Shown piece by piece: positions 39,133 through 48,171 of a stretch of 64,000 nucleotides of DNA. The notes below the pieces were generated by a model that had not been told where the DNA came from, made no database searches, and saw nothing but the letters and a program-made list of their open reading frames with translations. Positions within the stretch are counted from its first letter, which is position 1. Each line of letters starts with the position of its first letter. The position numbers and the translations under genes were made by a program. The stretch spans positions 1 to 64,000 of the forward strand of contig NZ_WTYQ01000003.1 of the NCBI RefSeq assembly GCF_009828105.1, written 5' to 3'. This stretch comes from Altericroceibacterium indicum (GTDB taxonomy: Bacteria > Pseudomonadota > Alphaproteobacteria > Sphingomonadales > Sphingomonadaceae).

Positions 39133-41580
39133 ATGCGGCACGATCATGCATGGATTCGAGGATCTACTTCTGCTTTTGCACTTATAGTTTCAGCCATGGC
39201 CCCGACCGCCATGGCGCAAGAGGCCGACAGCCTTGCGGCTGCGGAAGCCTCTTCACCTGACGCACAGCAAATTGTTGTCACCGCCCAATTTCGCGAACAA
39301 AACCTTCAGGATACACCACTCGCCATTACGGCGGTGACAGGCGACATGCTCGAAGCGCGGGGTCAAACGAGCATTGAAGATGTCGGCGCACAAGCGCCCA
39401 ATGTAACCTTGCGTCAAAGCCCTGCGACCTATGGCCCGGCCATGGTGGCCTATATCCGCGGCGTGGGTCAGCGCGATTCGAGCTTCGCGCTGGAACCGGG
39501 CGTCGGCGTCTATGTCGATGATGTTTACCTCTCGACCGTGCACGGTTCGATGCTGGGTTTGCTGGATCTCGAACGGGTGGAAATTCTGCGCGGACCGCAG
39601 GGCACGCTGGCGGGGATGAATTCCATCGGCGGGGCGATCAAGCTCTATTCCAAAAAACCAGATGGGCAAGGCGGCGGCTTTGCTGAACTGACCTATGGCA
39701 GCTATGATCGGCTTGAAGTGAAGGCCGCCGGGGATTTTGCGGTCACAGATAAGCTCTTCGCACGGGTGTCCGGTGCATCGGTCAAGCGCGATGGTTTCGT
39801 AACCCGCTATGATTATGGCTGCACCCATCCGGATAGCGGTATCCCCTCCGTCGTCACCAATACCGACAGTTGCAAACTGGGCACCGAAGGCGGGCGAGAC
39901 TATACCGCAGGCAGGCTGGCCTTGCGCTGGGAGCCGACAGACCGGGTTTCACTCGACATTGTTGGCGACATTACCCGCGATGACAGCGAAGTCGGCGCAT
40001 CGACGCTGCTCTATGTTGGACAAGCCGCGCCTCCGGGCAAGGAAGTGACCGGATCATCAGGCGGCGCCGCCTATTTCCTCAATGGCATTCCCCTTGGCAC
40101 GGCGCAGGGATCGCAATTCATTACCTATTCGCCCTATGGCAATTTCGCGCTCGATAGCTTTTCCAAGAGCCCCTATGTCTCTTACGAAACCTATATCGAT
40201 CTTGATCCACGGGATGGATCAGCCCCCTGGCAGGCACCGCTGAAATCAGCGGTCAACAATTGGGGCCTGTCAGCCAATCTCAATGTTACGCTGGCCGACA
40301 ATCTCGCTCTCACCTCGATCACGGCCTATCGCGATTATGATGGCGTGTTCTCGTCAGGTGACAGCACGCCGTTCACACCGGGTCAGGTCGCCAATGACAT
40401 TTACAACCATCAGTTCAGCCAGGAAGTGCGCCTCTCGGGGCAATTCGCTGATATTGTGAATGTGACCGTGGGAGGCATGTATCTCCACAAGCGCAGCCAG
40501 AATATCTCGCGCGTCACTTTGGCAACGCTGATGTTCATGGAAAACAACATCGTCCCTTCCACCACATGGGCCGCCTTTGCCAATGCCGATGTGGCGTTGA
40601 CCGACCGCCTGACCGTGGGGGGCGGCATCCGCTACACCGATATGAAGAAGACCTTCAAATATGGTCGTGGCGGGATTCCGGGGTCGGACCTCGGTGGCGC
40701 TCCGCCCCCCGCCATTGCCGGGCTGGACGGTGTGGAAAGCACCTTCAAGGGCGACCATGTCGATTATCGCGCGGTGATCCAATATAGCTGGACAGACAGG
40801 CTGATGACCTATGCCCAGATTTCCACTGGCTTCAAAGGTGGCGGGGCCAATCAGCGCCCCTTCACCCCCAGTCAGGCGATTCCGCATCAGCCCGAAACGC
40901 TCACCGCTTATGAAGCCGGTTTCAAGAGCGAATTGTTTGACCGGATGATGCGCTTCAATGTCAGCGGCTTCATCAATAAGTATAATGACATTCTGGTGTC
41001 CGTCACCACCTGCCCGGAGGGCGTCATCCCTCGCAATCCTTGCGCTTTACCAATCAATGCCGGCAAAGCGACCGTCAAAGGGTTCGAAGTGGAAGCATCA
41101 CTGAACCCCGTGGATGGGCTGCTGATTGATGCATCGCTCGCCTATCTCAATTTCAAATATACCAAGATGAGCGAGTTGGCTGTCGCGTCAGGTGTCGGCC
41201 TGGAGGACAAGGGCCAATATGTCATGCCATGGCAGTGGAACATTGGTGCGCAATATCAGATCGATCTCGGCAAAGCCGGAATGCTGACCCCGCGCATTGA
41301 TGTCAATCATGACGATACGTTCAACCGCAATTCCAACAATGTCGATGCAGCCACTGGTGGCAAGGACATCTTTGGCGAGGTCAAAGGCCGCACACTTCTC
41401 AACGCGCGCATCACTTACGAAACTGAAGACGGTGCATGGATGCTGGCACTGGAAGGGAAAAACCTGACAGACAAGCTCTATTATACCGATGTGTTCGACA
41501 ATCGCGGTTCCACCAATTCGGTGCAGGGTTCGCCCGGCGAACCGCGTACCTTTGCCATCACTGTCAAACGTCGCTTCTGA
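39133..41580 (+). CDS. TonB-dependent outer-membrane receptor
   Basis: 815 residues from the ATG at 39133 (GGGAG six bases upstream). Signal peptide to about residue 28 (TAMAQ), TonB-box-like QQIVVTA near 48, plug domain (IRGVGQRDSSFALEPGVGVYVDDVYL, VEILRGPQGTLAGMNSIGGAIK), then a 22-strand-type barrel ending ITVKRRF with the terminal Phe of outer-membrane proteins. It takes up a ligand using TonB energy. It is in sphingomonad style, where many such receptors import organic substrates rather than iron; the neighbours point to an organic compound. A 10-base inverted repeat follows the stop. Confidence 0.93.
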   Translation: MRHDHAWIRGSTSAFALIVSAMAPTAMAQEADSLAAAEASSPDAQQIVVTAQFREQNLQDTPLAITAVTGDMLEARGQTSIEDVGAQAPNVTLRQSPATYGPAMVAYIRGVGQRDSSFALEPGVGVYVDDVYLSTVHGSMLGLLDLERVEILRGPQGTLAGMNSIGGAIKLYSKKPDGQGGGFAELTYGSYDRLEVKAAGDFAVTDKLFARVSGASVKRDGFVTRYDYGCTHPDSGIPSVVTNTDSCKLGTEGGRDYTAGRLALRWEPTDRVSLDIVGDITRDDSEVGASTLLYVGQAAPPGKEVTGSSGGAAYFLNGIPLGTAQGSQFITYSPYGNFALDSFSKSPYVSYETYIDLDPRDGSAPWQAPLKSAVNNWGLSANLNVTLADNLALTSITAYRDYDGVFSSGDSTPFTPGQVANDIYNHQFSQEVRLSGQFADIVNVTVGGMYLHKRSQNISRVTLATLMFMENNIVPSTTWAAFANADVALTDRLTVGGGIRYTDMKKTFKYGRGGIPGSDLGGAPPPAIAGLDGVESTFKGDHVDYRAVIQYSWTDRLMTYAQISTGFKGGGANQRPFTPSQAIPHQPETLTAYEAGFKSELFDRMMRFNVSGFINKYNDILVSVTTCPEGVIPRNPCALPINAGKATVKGFEVEASLNPVDGLLIDASLAYLNFKYTKMSELAVASGVGLEDKGQYVMPWQWNIGAQYQIDLGKAGMLTPRIDVNHDDTFNRNSNNVDAATGGKDIFGEVKGRTLLNARITYETEDGAWMLALEGKNLTDKLYYTDVFDNRGSTNSVQGSPGEPRTFAITVKRRF

Positions 41581-41586
41581 TCCCCG

Positions 41587-41633
41587 GCCGGGAGCGTACG
41601 CCGCACTGGCTTGCCTGGCACACCGCTCCCGGC
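41587..41633 (+). terminator. Inverted repeat between receptor and dioxygenase genes
   Basis: GCCGGGAGCG and CGCTCCCGGC (10-base arms, 27-base loop) directly after the receptor stop. No T run. It may be a partial terminator or mRNA-stabilising element that makes the receptor more abundant than the enzymes downstream. Confidence 0.45.
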
Positions 41634-41656
41634 ACTTTAAATGAAAGTGCTATGTT

Positions 41657-42577
41657 ATGAATGCTATCACCTCTCATGTGCCGATTGTGGCCGGCCGCCC
41701 TATGCCGGAGTTCAAGCGTATCGGCGTTGAACCAATCAGCGGTGCATGTGGATGCGAAATTTCCGGTGTGGATCTTCGCGAACCATTGGATGAAGAAACT
41801 CTGGCTGAAGTGATGCTGGCGTTTGAACATTTTCTGGTCATCGTCTTTCGCGATCAGGATCTGACCCCCGATCAGCATCGGGCTTTCTCGAACTATTTCG
41901 GAGCGCTGACTGAATTGCCTCAAGCCCCGATCTATGACGGCAATCGCGATATGCAGGAAGTGCGCCGCGAAGCGAATGAGCCGGAAAATGTGGTTCCGTC
42001 TTTCGAACATTTCCACACCGACAGCCCATTCCTGCGCCAGCCCCCACTGTGCATTGTGATGCGGGCGCTCGACGTTCCGCGCTGGGGTGGCGACACGGCC
42101 TTTTCCAACGCTTATCTGATCTATGAAAGCCTGTCCGATGCGATGAAGACCCTGCTCGACGGGCTGGAAGTGGTCTATTCCGGGGCCGATATCTGGTCGA
42201 AAAACGAAAAGCTCGCGCCTGATAAACGGCTGCGTCTGCGCGAAAGCCATGATTTCACTGAGGACGAGCTGACCAACATCCATCCCGCCGTGCGTGTCCA
42301 CCCCCGGACCGGGCGCAAGGCCGTGTTCGCTACTCGCGCCTATTTCAAACATTTCGTCGGCTGGACCGAAGATGAGAGCAAGGCTCTGCTCGACTATATC
42401 CAGTCCCTCGCCCAGCAGCTTCATTTTCATTGCCGGGTGAAGTGGAAGAAAGACACGCTCATCGTGTGGGATAACCGCTTCTCACTCCACCGCGGGGTGC
42501 ATGATTTCAAATATGAGAAACGCCATCTCATTCGCACGACGGTGGTGGGCGAAAGGCCGCTTGGTCCCAAAGACTAA
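41657..42577 (+). CDS. TauD/TfdA family 2-oxoglutarate-dependent dioxygenase
   Basis: 306 residues. The Fe(II) ligands are His120 and Asp122 in EHFHTDSPF and His278 in WDNRFSLHRG; the Arg in RHLIRTTVVG binds 2-oxoglutarate. SGACGCEISGVDLREPL is the usual TauD-family start. Members hydroxylate sulfonates, phenoxyacetates, carnitine precursors, amino acids and others, often releasing an aldehyde or keto acid. The substrate here is unknown. It is the first enzyme gene after the receptor and precedes a TPP enzyme gene by 74 bases. Confidence 0.9.
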   Translation: MNAITSHVPIVAGRPMPEFKRIGVEPISGACGCEISGVDLREPLDEETLAEVMLAFEHFLVIVFRDQDLTPDQHRAFSNYFGALTELPQAPIYDGNRDMQEVRREANEPENVVPSFEHFHTDSPFLRQPPLCIVMRALDVPRWGGDTAFSNAYLIYESLSDAMKTLLDGLEVVYSGADIWSKNEKLAPDKRLRLRESHDFTEDELTNIHPAVRVHPRTGRKAVFATRAYFKHFVGWTEDESKALLDYIQSLAQQLHFHCRVKWKKDTLIVWDNRFSLHRGVHDFKYEKRHLIRTTVVGERPLGPKD

Positions 42578-42651
42578 AGTGCCGGACCAACACGCGTGAA
42601 GATGAAACCAGAGCCGTCGGAAAGGCGGCCATAAGGGATGGAAAGCCAGTT

Positions 42652-44280
42652 ATGAAAGTCAGTTCCGCCATTGCCGAGATACTCCAGCGCGAAGGCGTGG
42701 ATGTCATCTTCGGCTATCCGCGCAACGCCGTGCTCGAAACCGCTGCGGAGCTGGGCATACGCCCCGTTATCGTGCGGCAAGAACGCACGGGTGTGCATAT
42801 GGCTGACGCCCTGTCACGCCTGACACGGGGCAAACGCATGGGGATCTTTGCCATGCAGCATGGTCCGGGGACCGAAAACGCTTATGGCGGGGTGGCACAG
42901 GCCTATTCCGAAAGCGTGCCGGTCCTCGTTCTGCCGCAAGGTTATGATCGCAGAATTGCGCATGTGCCGGACAATTATAACGCCTGCATCTCGATGCGGG
43001 ATGTGTCCAAACATGCTGAACCCATCACGCTGGCGTCTGAAACGTCGAACATCATGCGCCGCGCCTTTACCCAGCTTCGCAATGGCCGGTTGCGCCCGGT
43101 GATTGTGGAAATGCCGCGGGATGTGCTTCGCGAAGAGTTTGGCGAAACGCTGGATTACACGCCCGTCATCTCGACCCGCAGCGCACCCGATCCGGATGCC
43201 ATCCGTCAAGCAGCCAGGATGCTGGTAGAAGCCAAGCGTCCGGTGATCCACGCCGGGCAAGGTGTCCACTGGGCCAATGCCTATGCCCCTTTGCGCGAGT
43301 TGGCCGAATTGCTGGCGGCTCCTGTCTCCACCACCTTGGAGGGCAAAAGCGCATTTGATGAAACCCATGCCCTTGCGCTGGGGTCTGGCGGAGCCGCCAT
43401 TCCGGGGCAATTGCGCCATTTCCTCAACCATTCGGATGTCATCTTCGGCATTGGTTGCAGCTTTGCCCAAACCGATTTTGGCGTCTCCATGCCGGAGGGG
43501 AAGAGGGTCATCCACGCCACGCTTGATCCGGCTGACTTCAACAAGAAGGTGATTTGCGAACTGGCTTTGCAGGGCGATGCAGCCCTCACCCTCTCCATGC
43601 TGGTGGAAGCCTGCCGCGCATTGATCCCCTCCCCCCGTGATCCCGGCCCGGTGGCGGCTGAAATTGCAAAGGTAGAACGTGAATGGTTGAGTGAATGGCT
43701 TCCCCTTCTCACCAGTGAAGATGCGCCCATTTCGCCCTATCGCGTGCTATGGGATCTCCAGCAGGAAGTGGATGTTGCGAACACGATCATCACCCATGAC
43801 GCTGGTAGCCCGCGTGATCAATTGACCCCTTACTGGAAAACCACTCAGCCGCTCACCTATCTGGGCTGGGGCAAGAGCACCCAGCTCGGCTATGGCCTAG
43901 GCCTGGCGATGGGTGCGAAGCTCGCCTGCCCTGACAAATTGTGCATCAATGTGTGGGGTGATGCCGCGATCGGCTTCACCGGCATGGATTTTGAAACCGC
44001 AGTTCGCGAAAACCTGCCGATCCTCTCGATCCTGCTGAATAACCATTCCATGGCGATCGAATTGCCGCAAATGCCCGCAGCCACGGAGAAATTCCGCTCC
44101 ACCGATATTTCCGGCCATTATGCGGATTTTGCCAAAGCGCTTGGCGGCTATGGAGAACGGATCACAGACCCGGCGGATATTCGCGCCGCCATCCGGCGCG
44201 GGATCGAAGCGACCGAGCGCGGTCAGCCTGCGCTGCTCGAATTCATGACCACCAAGGAAACACGGGCGTCACGGCTATGA
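42652..44280 (+). CDS. Thiamine pyrophosphate-dependent enzyme of the acetolactate synthase-like family
   Basis: 542 residues. PYR domain with VRQERTGVHMADALSRL (catalytic Glu near 45), TPP_enzyme_M middle domain, PP domain with NVWGDAAIGFTGMDFE (GDA near 436) and LLNNHSMAIE (NN near 463). The third residue of the GDG motif is Ala. This subgroup decarboxylates or ligates 2-keto acids or 2-hydroxyacyl derivatives; no regulatory-subunit gene is nearby, so it is not a biosynthetic acetolactate synthase. It overlaps the permease gene by 4 bases. Confidence 0.85.
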   Translation: MKVSSAIAEILQREGVDVIFGYPRNAVLETAAELGIRPVIVRQERTGVHMADALSRLTRGKRMGIFAMQHGPGTENAYGGVAQAYSESVPVLVLPQGYDRRIAHVPDNYNACISMRDVSKHAEPITLASETSNIMRRAFTQLRNGRLRPVIVEMPRDVLREEFGETLDYTPVISTRSAPDPDAIRQAARMLVEAKRPVIHAGQGVHWANAYAPLRELAELLAAPVSTTLEGKSAFDETHALALGSGGAAIPGQLRHFLNHSDVIFGIGCSFAQTDFGVSMPEGKRVIHATLDPADFNKKVICELALQGDAALTLSMLVEACRALIPSPRDPGPVAAEIAKVEREWLSEWLPLLTSEDAPISPYRVLWDLQQEVDVANTIITHDAGSPRDQLTPYWKTTQPLTYLGWGKSTQLGYGLGLAMGAKLACPDKLCINVWGDAAIGFTGMDFETAVRENLPILSILLNNHSMAIELPQMPAATEKFRSTDISGHYADFAKALGGYGERITDPADIRAAIRRGIEATERGQPALLEFMTTKETRASRL

Positions 44281-45560
44281 GGGCTATGTCACAGGAGCGG
44301 CAAGAGCCCTGGCCCTGGAAAGCCACCTGGCCGCTCATCATCCTCACCCTGATTTCAACCTTCAACTATCTGGACCGGTCGCTGCTGGGGCTTGCCATGC
44401 CAGCGATCAAACAGGAAATGCATGTATCGGACACGGTGCTCGGGCTGATTTCCGGTCTGGCCTTTGTCGTCGTCTATTCCCTGCTGGGCGTTCCGGTAGC
44501 GTGGGTGGCAGATCGATATAACCGCCGCAACATCATCGCAGCGGGCCTTGCAGTATGGAGCCTGATGACTGCCTTCACTGGCTTCGTCAGCAATATCTGG
44601 CAGCTTGCCATGGCCCGTTTCATCATGGGAGCCGGGGAATCCTGCGGCGCCGCGCCATCCAACTCGATGCTGGCGGATTACTTCCCGGCAGGCAGGCGGC
44701 CCCTTGCCCTTGCTTTTTATGGCCTTGCGCCAACCCTGTCCTTTGCCCTGTTCTTTCCACTGGCGGGCTGGATTACAGAACATCATGGCTGGCGTAAGAT
44801 GTTTATCGCAGCGGGTCTGCCGGGAGTGGCAATTGCGATCCTCTTCCTGCTCACCGTGCGTGAACCCAGGCGCACCGCCGGACCAAGTGGCAAAAGCTTC
44901 AAGCCCTCCGCCTCCATCATGCAGGACCTCAAGGCCCTGTTCGCCAATCGCTGTTTCGTCTGGATGTTTGCCGGCGTCACTTTCATGGGCGCGAATGTCT
45001 GGGCGGCAGGCGCATGGACCCCCACCTTCTTTGCCCGTGTGCACAATATGGGCATGGCCGAAGCATCGGCTGTTATCGGCCCGTCGCGCGGCATTCTGGG
45101 GGCTATCGGTGTCTTGGCAGGCGGCTTCATCGTGGACCGTTTGCGGCGTGACCGGCTGAGCTGGCGCATCACCATTCCGGCACTGGCCTGTGCCGCTGTC
45201 GGCCCGGCAGAAGCGCTCTTCCTGCTGGGAGATAACAAGACCATATGGGTCGCCGGATTTGCCGCGGCGAGCTTCTTCACCCTGATCCATCAGGGGCCGA
45301 TCTATGCTGCCGTTGTCAATGTGGTGAACAGCCGCAGACGCGCTTTGGCGATCTCGGTCATCCTGCTGGGTGCTGGCCTGATCGGCAATATCGTCGGCCC
45401 CACGGCCGTTGGCATATTGAATGATGCGCTCCACCCGGCATTGGGCGATCATGCGATTCGCTATTCCATGCTGGTGATTGCCTTCACCCCGATTGTGGCG
45501 GCGCTGTGTTTCTATCGTGCAGCCGCTTTCTATGAAGATGCGCTGGCGCAGAATGAATAG
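44277..45560 (+). CDS. MFS transporter (spinster-like/aromatic acid type)
   Basis: 427 residues, about 12 membrane helices. The opening TFNYLDRSLLGLAMPAIKQE and the cytoplasmic loop VADRYNRRNIIAAGL match MFS permeases that import organic acids in sphingomonads. It overlaps the TPP enzyme gene by 4 bases (ATGA; a second ATG is 9 bases downstream). It likely moves the substrate delivered by the upstream receptor across the inner membrane. Direction and substrate are inferred from context. Confidence 0.88.
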   Translation: MRAMSQERQEPWPWKATWPLIILTLISTFNYLDRSLLGLAMPAIKQEMHVSDTVLGLISGLAFVVVYSLLGVPVAWVADRYNRRNIIAAGLAVWSLMTAFTGFVSNIWQLAMARFIMGAGESCGAAPSNSMLADYFPAGRRPLALAFYGLAPTLSFALFFPLAGWITEHHGWRKMFIAAGLPGVAIAILFLLTVREPRRTAGPSGKSFKPSASIMQDLKALFANRCFVWMFAGVTFMGANVWAAGAWTPTFFARVHNMGMAEASAVIGPSRGILGAIGVLAGGFIVDRLRRDRLSWRITIPALACAAVGPAEALFLLGDNKTIWVAGFAAASFFTLIHQGPIYAAVVNVVNSRRRALAISVILLGAGLIGNIVGPTAVGILNDALHPALGDHAIRYSMLVIAFTPIVAALCFYRAAAFYEDALAQNE

Positions 45561-45587
45561 CAGCCATAAGGCCGGCGCACGCGGAAC

Positions 45588-46295
45588 CTAGCGCGCGCTG
45601 GCCAGCATTTCTTCCACCCATGCGGGCACCAACTGGCCTGCCGGGCCAAGCCGGGTGACATCGAAGAAATGGGAGCCCTGGCTGCGTTCCAGATTGAGTT
45701 CCACCGTTTGCGCGCCTTGTGCTGCCGCTTCCTGCACCAGACCCGCCGCGGGATAGACTGCACCCGATGTGCCGATAGAGACAAACAGATCCGCTTCGCT
45801 CACCGCAGCATATATCTCCTCCATCCGATAGGGCATTTCGCCAAACCAGACGATATCGGGGCGCAGGGTTTCAGCCGAGCATTCCGGGCAGGCGGGGCGA
45901 TCGATCAGCGGCCCGCGCCAATGGTGCCGCGCATCGCATGACTGGCACCATGCAGAAAGGTGCTCCCCATGCATATGCAGCACACGGCTCGCCCCGGCCC
46001 GTTCATGCAGATCATCCACATTCTGCGTAACGATCAGCAGATTGCCCTCCCATTCGGCATCAAGCCGCGCCAGCGCATAATGGGCAGCATTGGGCTCCAC
46101 CTGCTGAATTGCCGCGCGCCGTGCATCATAGAAGCGGTGCACCAGATCAGGATCGCGGGCAAAGGCTTCAGGTGTAGCCACATCTTCCACCCGGTGATTT
46201 TCCCACAGGCCCCCACCCCCGCGAAAAGTGTCGATGCCGCTTTCGGCGCTGATTCCGGCTCCGGTGAGGATCACGATATTGCGGATATTGCTCAT
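45588..46295 (-). CDS. cobB: NAD-dependent protein deacylase (class III sirtuin)
   Basis: 235 residues from the ATG at 46295 (an ATG 9 bases upstream is possible). GAGISAESGIDTFRG binds NAD; TQNVDDLHERAG and the catalytic His in MHGEHLS follow; zinc is held by CQSC and CPEC pairs. The YDAR motif (Y-x-x-R) near residue 57 is the signature of sirtuins that remove succinyl or malonyl groups as well as acetyl. It is divergent from dapB across about 35 bases. Confidence 0.93.
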   Translation of the reverse strand: MSNIRNIVILTGAGISAESGIDTFRGGGGLWENHRVEDVATPEAFARDPDLVHRFYDARRAAIQQVEPNAAHYALARLDAEWEGNLLIVTQNVDDLHERAGASRVLHMHGEHLSAWCQSCDARHHWRGPLIDRPACPECSAETLRPDIVWFGEMPYRMEEIYAAVSEADLFVSIGTSGAVYPAAGLVQEAAAQGAQTVELNLERSQGSHFFDVTRLGPAGQLVPAWVEEMLASAR

Positions 46296-46330
46296 GTCCC
46301 CCATGAAGCACGCGCAAGGAAGGACATGCA

Positions 46331-47071
46331 ATGACACAATCGGGCATCACAATCGGAATTATCGGCAGTCAGGGCCGCATGGGGCAAGCCCTCGCGCAGG
46401 CTATTGAGGCGGCGGGATGTGTTCTGGCTGGCGGGGTGGACCGGGATGGCGATGTGGCAGCGCTCGCCGCGAAGAGCGATGCGCTGGTGGATTTCTCCTC
46501 GCCCGACGCACTTGCCGCCAATCTGGCCGCAGCCCGCACCGCCCAAATCCCTATCCTGATTGGAACAACCGGCTTTGATGATAACCATCATGCGCTGATT
46601 GACGATGCGGCCAGGGACATTGCCGTGCTGCAAACCGGCAATACCTCGCTTGGTGTGACGCTGCTCGCCCATCTGGTTGAAGAAGCCGCCAGCCGTCTGG
46701 GCGATGATTGGGACATTGAAATCGTTGAAATGCACCACCGGATGAAGGTCGATGCCCCATCCGGTACGGCTTTGCTGCTGGGTGAAGCCGCAGCCAAAGG
46801 GCGCGATATTGCTCTGTCCGAGAACACCGAAAGCGGGCGTGACGGGCATACTGGCAAGCGCCAGCAGGGCGCGATTGGCTTTGCCGCCTTGCGCGGTGGC
46901 ACCGTGGCAGGGGATCATTCGGTGCTGTTCGCAGGCGAGCAGGAACGCATCACCCTCTCCCATTCAGCGGAAAACCGCATGATCTTTGCCAATGGCGCGG
47001 TGAAGGGGGCAAACTGGCTGATCGGTAAGCCTGCCGGGCGTTACACAATGGCGCAGGTGCTGGGATTGTGA
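46331..47071 (+). CDS. dapB: 4-hydroxy-tetrahydrodipicolinate reductase
   Basis: 246 residues. The dinucleotide-binding IIGSQGRMGQAL is near the start, and the active site EMHHRMKVDAPSGTAL is near 140-155. It reduces hydroxy-tetrahydrodipicolinate in the lysine/diaminopimelate pathway. AAGGA precedes the ATG. It overlaps nth by 4 bases (GTGA), and dapE, another gene of this pathway, lies about 1.1 kb away on the other strand. Confidence 0.97.
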   Translation: MTQSGITIGIIGSQGRMGQALAQAIEAAGCVLAGGVDRDGDVAALAAKSDALVDFSSPDALAANLAAARTAQIPILIGTTGFDDNHHALIDDAARDIAVLQTGNTSLGVTLLAHLVEEAASRLGDDWDIEIVEMHHRMKVDAPSGTALLLGEAAAKGRDIALSENTESGRDGHTGKRQQGAIGFAALRGGTVAGDHSVLFAGEQERITLSHSAENRMIFANGAVKGANWLIGKPAGRYTMAQVLGL

Positions 47072-47733
47072 CGAAAGACCAGATCTTCGAATTCTTCCGC
47101 CTGCTGGCCGAACTCAACCCCGCGCCGGAAACGGAGCTGGAATTTGGCAATGTCTATCAATTGCTGGTGGCGGTGGTGCTATCCGCGCAAGCGACAGACG
47201 CCGGGGTCAACAAGGCCACCCGTGCCCTGTTTGCCAAGGTGAAAACGCCTGAAGAGATGGTCGCGCTGGGGGAAGAAGGGCTGAAAGCCCACATCAAAAC
47301 CATCGGCCTGTTCAATTCCAAGGCGAAGAATGTCATCGCCCTGTCCGAACAATTGATTGCCCATCACGGCAGCGAAGTGCCGCAGAACCGTGATGCGCTG
47401 GTGGAGCTACCCGGCGTCGGCCGCAAGACCGCCAATGTCGTGATGAATTGCGCCTTTGGGGCAGAAACCTTCGCGGTGGATACCCATGTTTTTCGCGTCG
47501 GCAATCGCACCGGGCTGGCCAAGGGCAAAACGCCCGAACAGGTGGAAGCTAAGCTGGAAAAGCGCGTGCCCCAGCCCTTCCGCCGTGATGCCCATCACTG
47601 GCTGATCCTGCTGGGCCGCTATACCTGCAAGGCCCGCAGCCCGGAATGCTGGCGCTGCCCGGAAGTGGAATTATGCTCCTTTAGAAAAAAGGTGCTGGAA
47701 AATCCTAAAAAGGCTAAACTCACCGCGAGTTGA
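47068..47733 (+). CDS. nth: Endonuclease III
   Basis: 221 residues with GTG start. The helix-hairpin-helix ELPGVGRKTANVV contains the catalytic Lys; the Asp is in AVDTHVFRV; the C-terminal Cys-X6-Cys-X2-Cys-X5-Cys (CKARSPECWRCPEVELC) holds the [4Fe-4S] cluster. This glycosylase/AP lyase removes oxidised pyrimidines. It is coupled to dapB by overlap. Confidence 0.97.
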   Translation: MTKDQIFEFFRLLAELNPAPETELEFGNVYQLLVAVVLSAQATDAGVNKATRALFAKVKTPEEMVALGEEGLKAHIKTIGLFNSKAKNVIALSEQLIAHHGSEVPQNRDALVELPGVGRKTANVVMNCAFGAETFAVDTHVFRVGNRTGLAKGKTPEQVEAKLEKRVPQPFRRDAHHWLILLGRYTCKARSPECWRCPEVELCSFRKKVLENPKKAKLTAS

Positions 47734-47782
47734 CCGGGCTTCCTTTGGCGGGGGCACTGGATCTATGAGAGGAGCCTTGCCG

Positions 47783-48169
47783 ATGCCTATGCTCAAAACA
47801 CCTCTGTTCCTTGGTGCCACTGCACTGCTGGCGCTCACCGGATGTCAGAACGCAGTGGAAAGCGAACCGAATATCAAGGCACCGCCCGCCACTGTGGTTG
47901 GCGAAGCGGTAAGCTGTATCGATAGCTCCCGGATCGATCGCTCCACTGTCTATGATGATTACACGATCGATTTCACCATGCGCGGCGGCAAGACCTATCG
48001 CAACACGCTCAGCAATCGCTGCCCCGGCCTCGGCTTCAACCGGGCCTTTACCTACAGCACCAATATCAACAGCCTGTGCAACACCGATACGATTACGGTG
48101 CTTCAGAACGGCAATAATCTCGGTGTAACCTGCGGTCTCAGCGATTTTGTGCCGGTGAAGCTGAAATAG
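47783..48169 (+). CDS. Small exported lipoprotein (DUF6491-like)
   Basis: 128 residues from the ATG at 47783, 8 bases after GAGAGGAG. A signal peptide with lipobox ALTGC. The mature domain has CIDSSRIDRSTVYDDYTIDF, RGGKTYRNTLSNRCPGLGF and CGLSDFVPVK; four cysteines could form two disulfides. The RGGKxYRNxLxNRCPGL pattern resembles DUF6491, whose function is unknown. Its stop is 2 bases from the convergent dapE stop. Confidence 0.7.
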   Translation: MPMLKTPLFLGATALLALTGCQNAVESEPNIKAPPATVVGEAVSCIDSSRIDRSTVYDDYTIDFTMRGGKTYRNTLSNRCPGLGFNRAFTYSTNINSLCNTDTITVLQNGNNLGVTCGLSDFVPVKLK

Positions 48170-48171
48170 CC

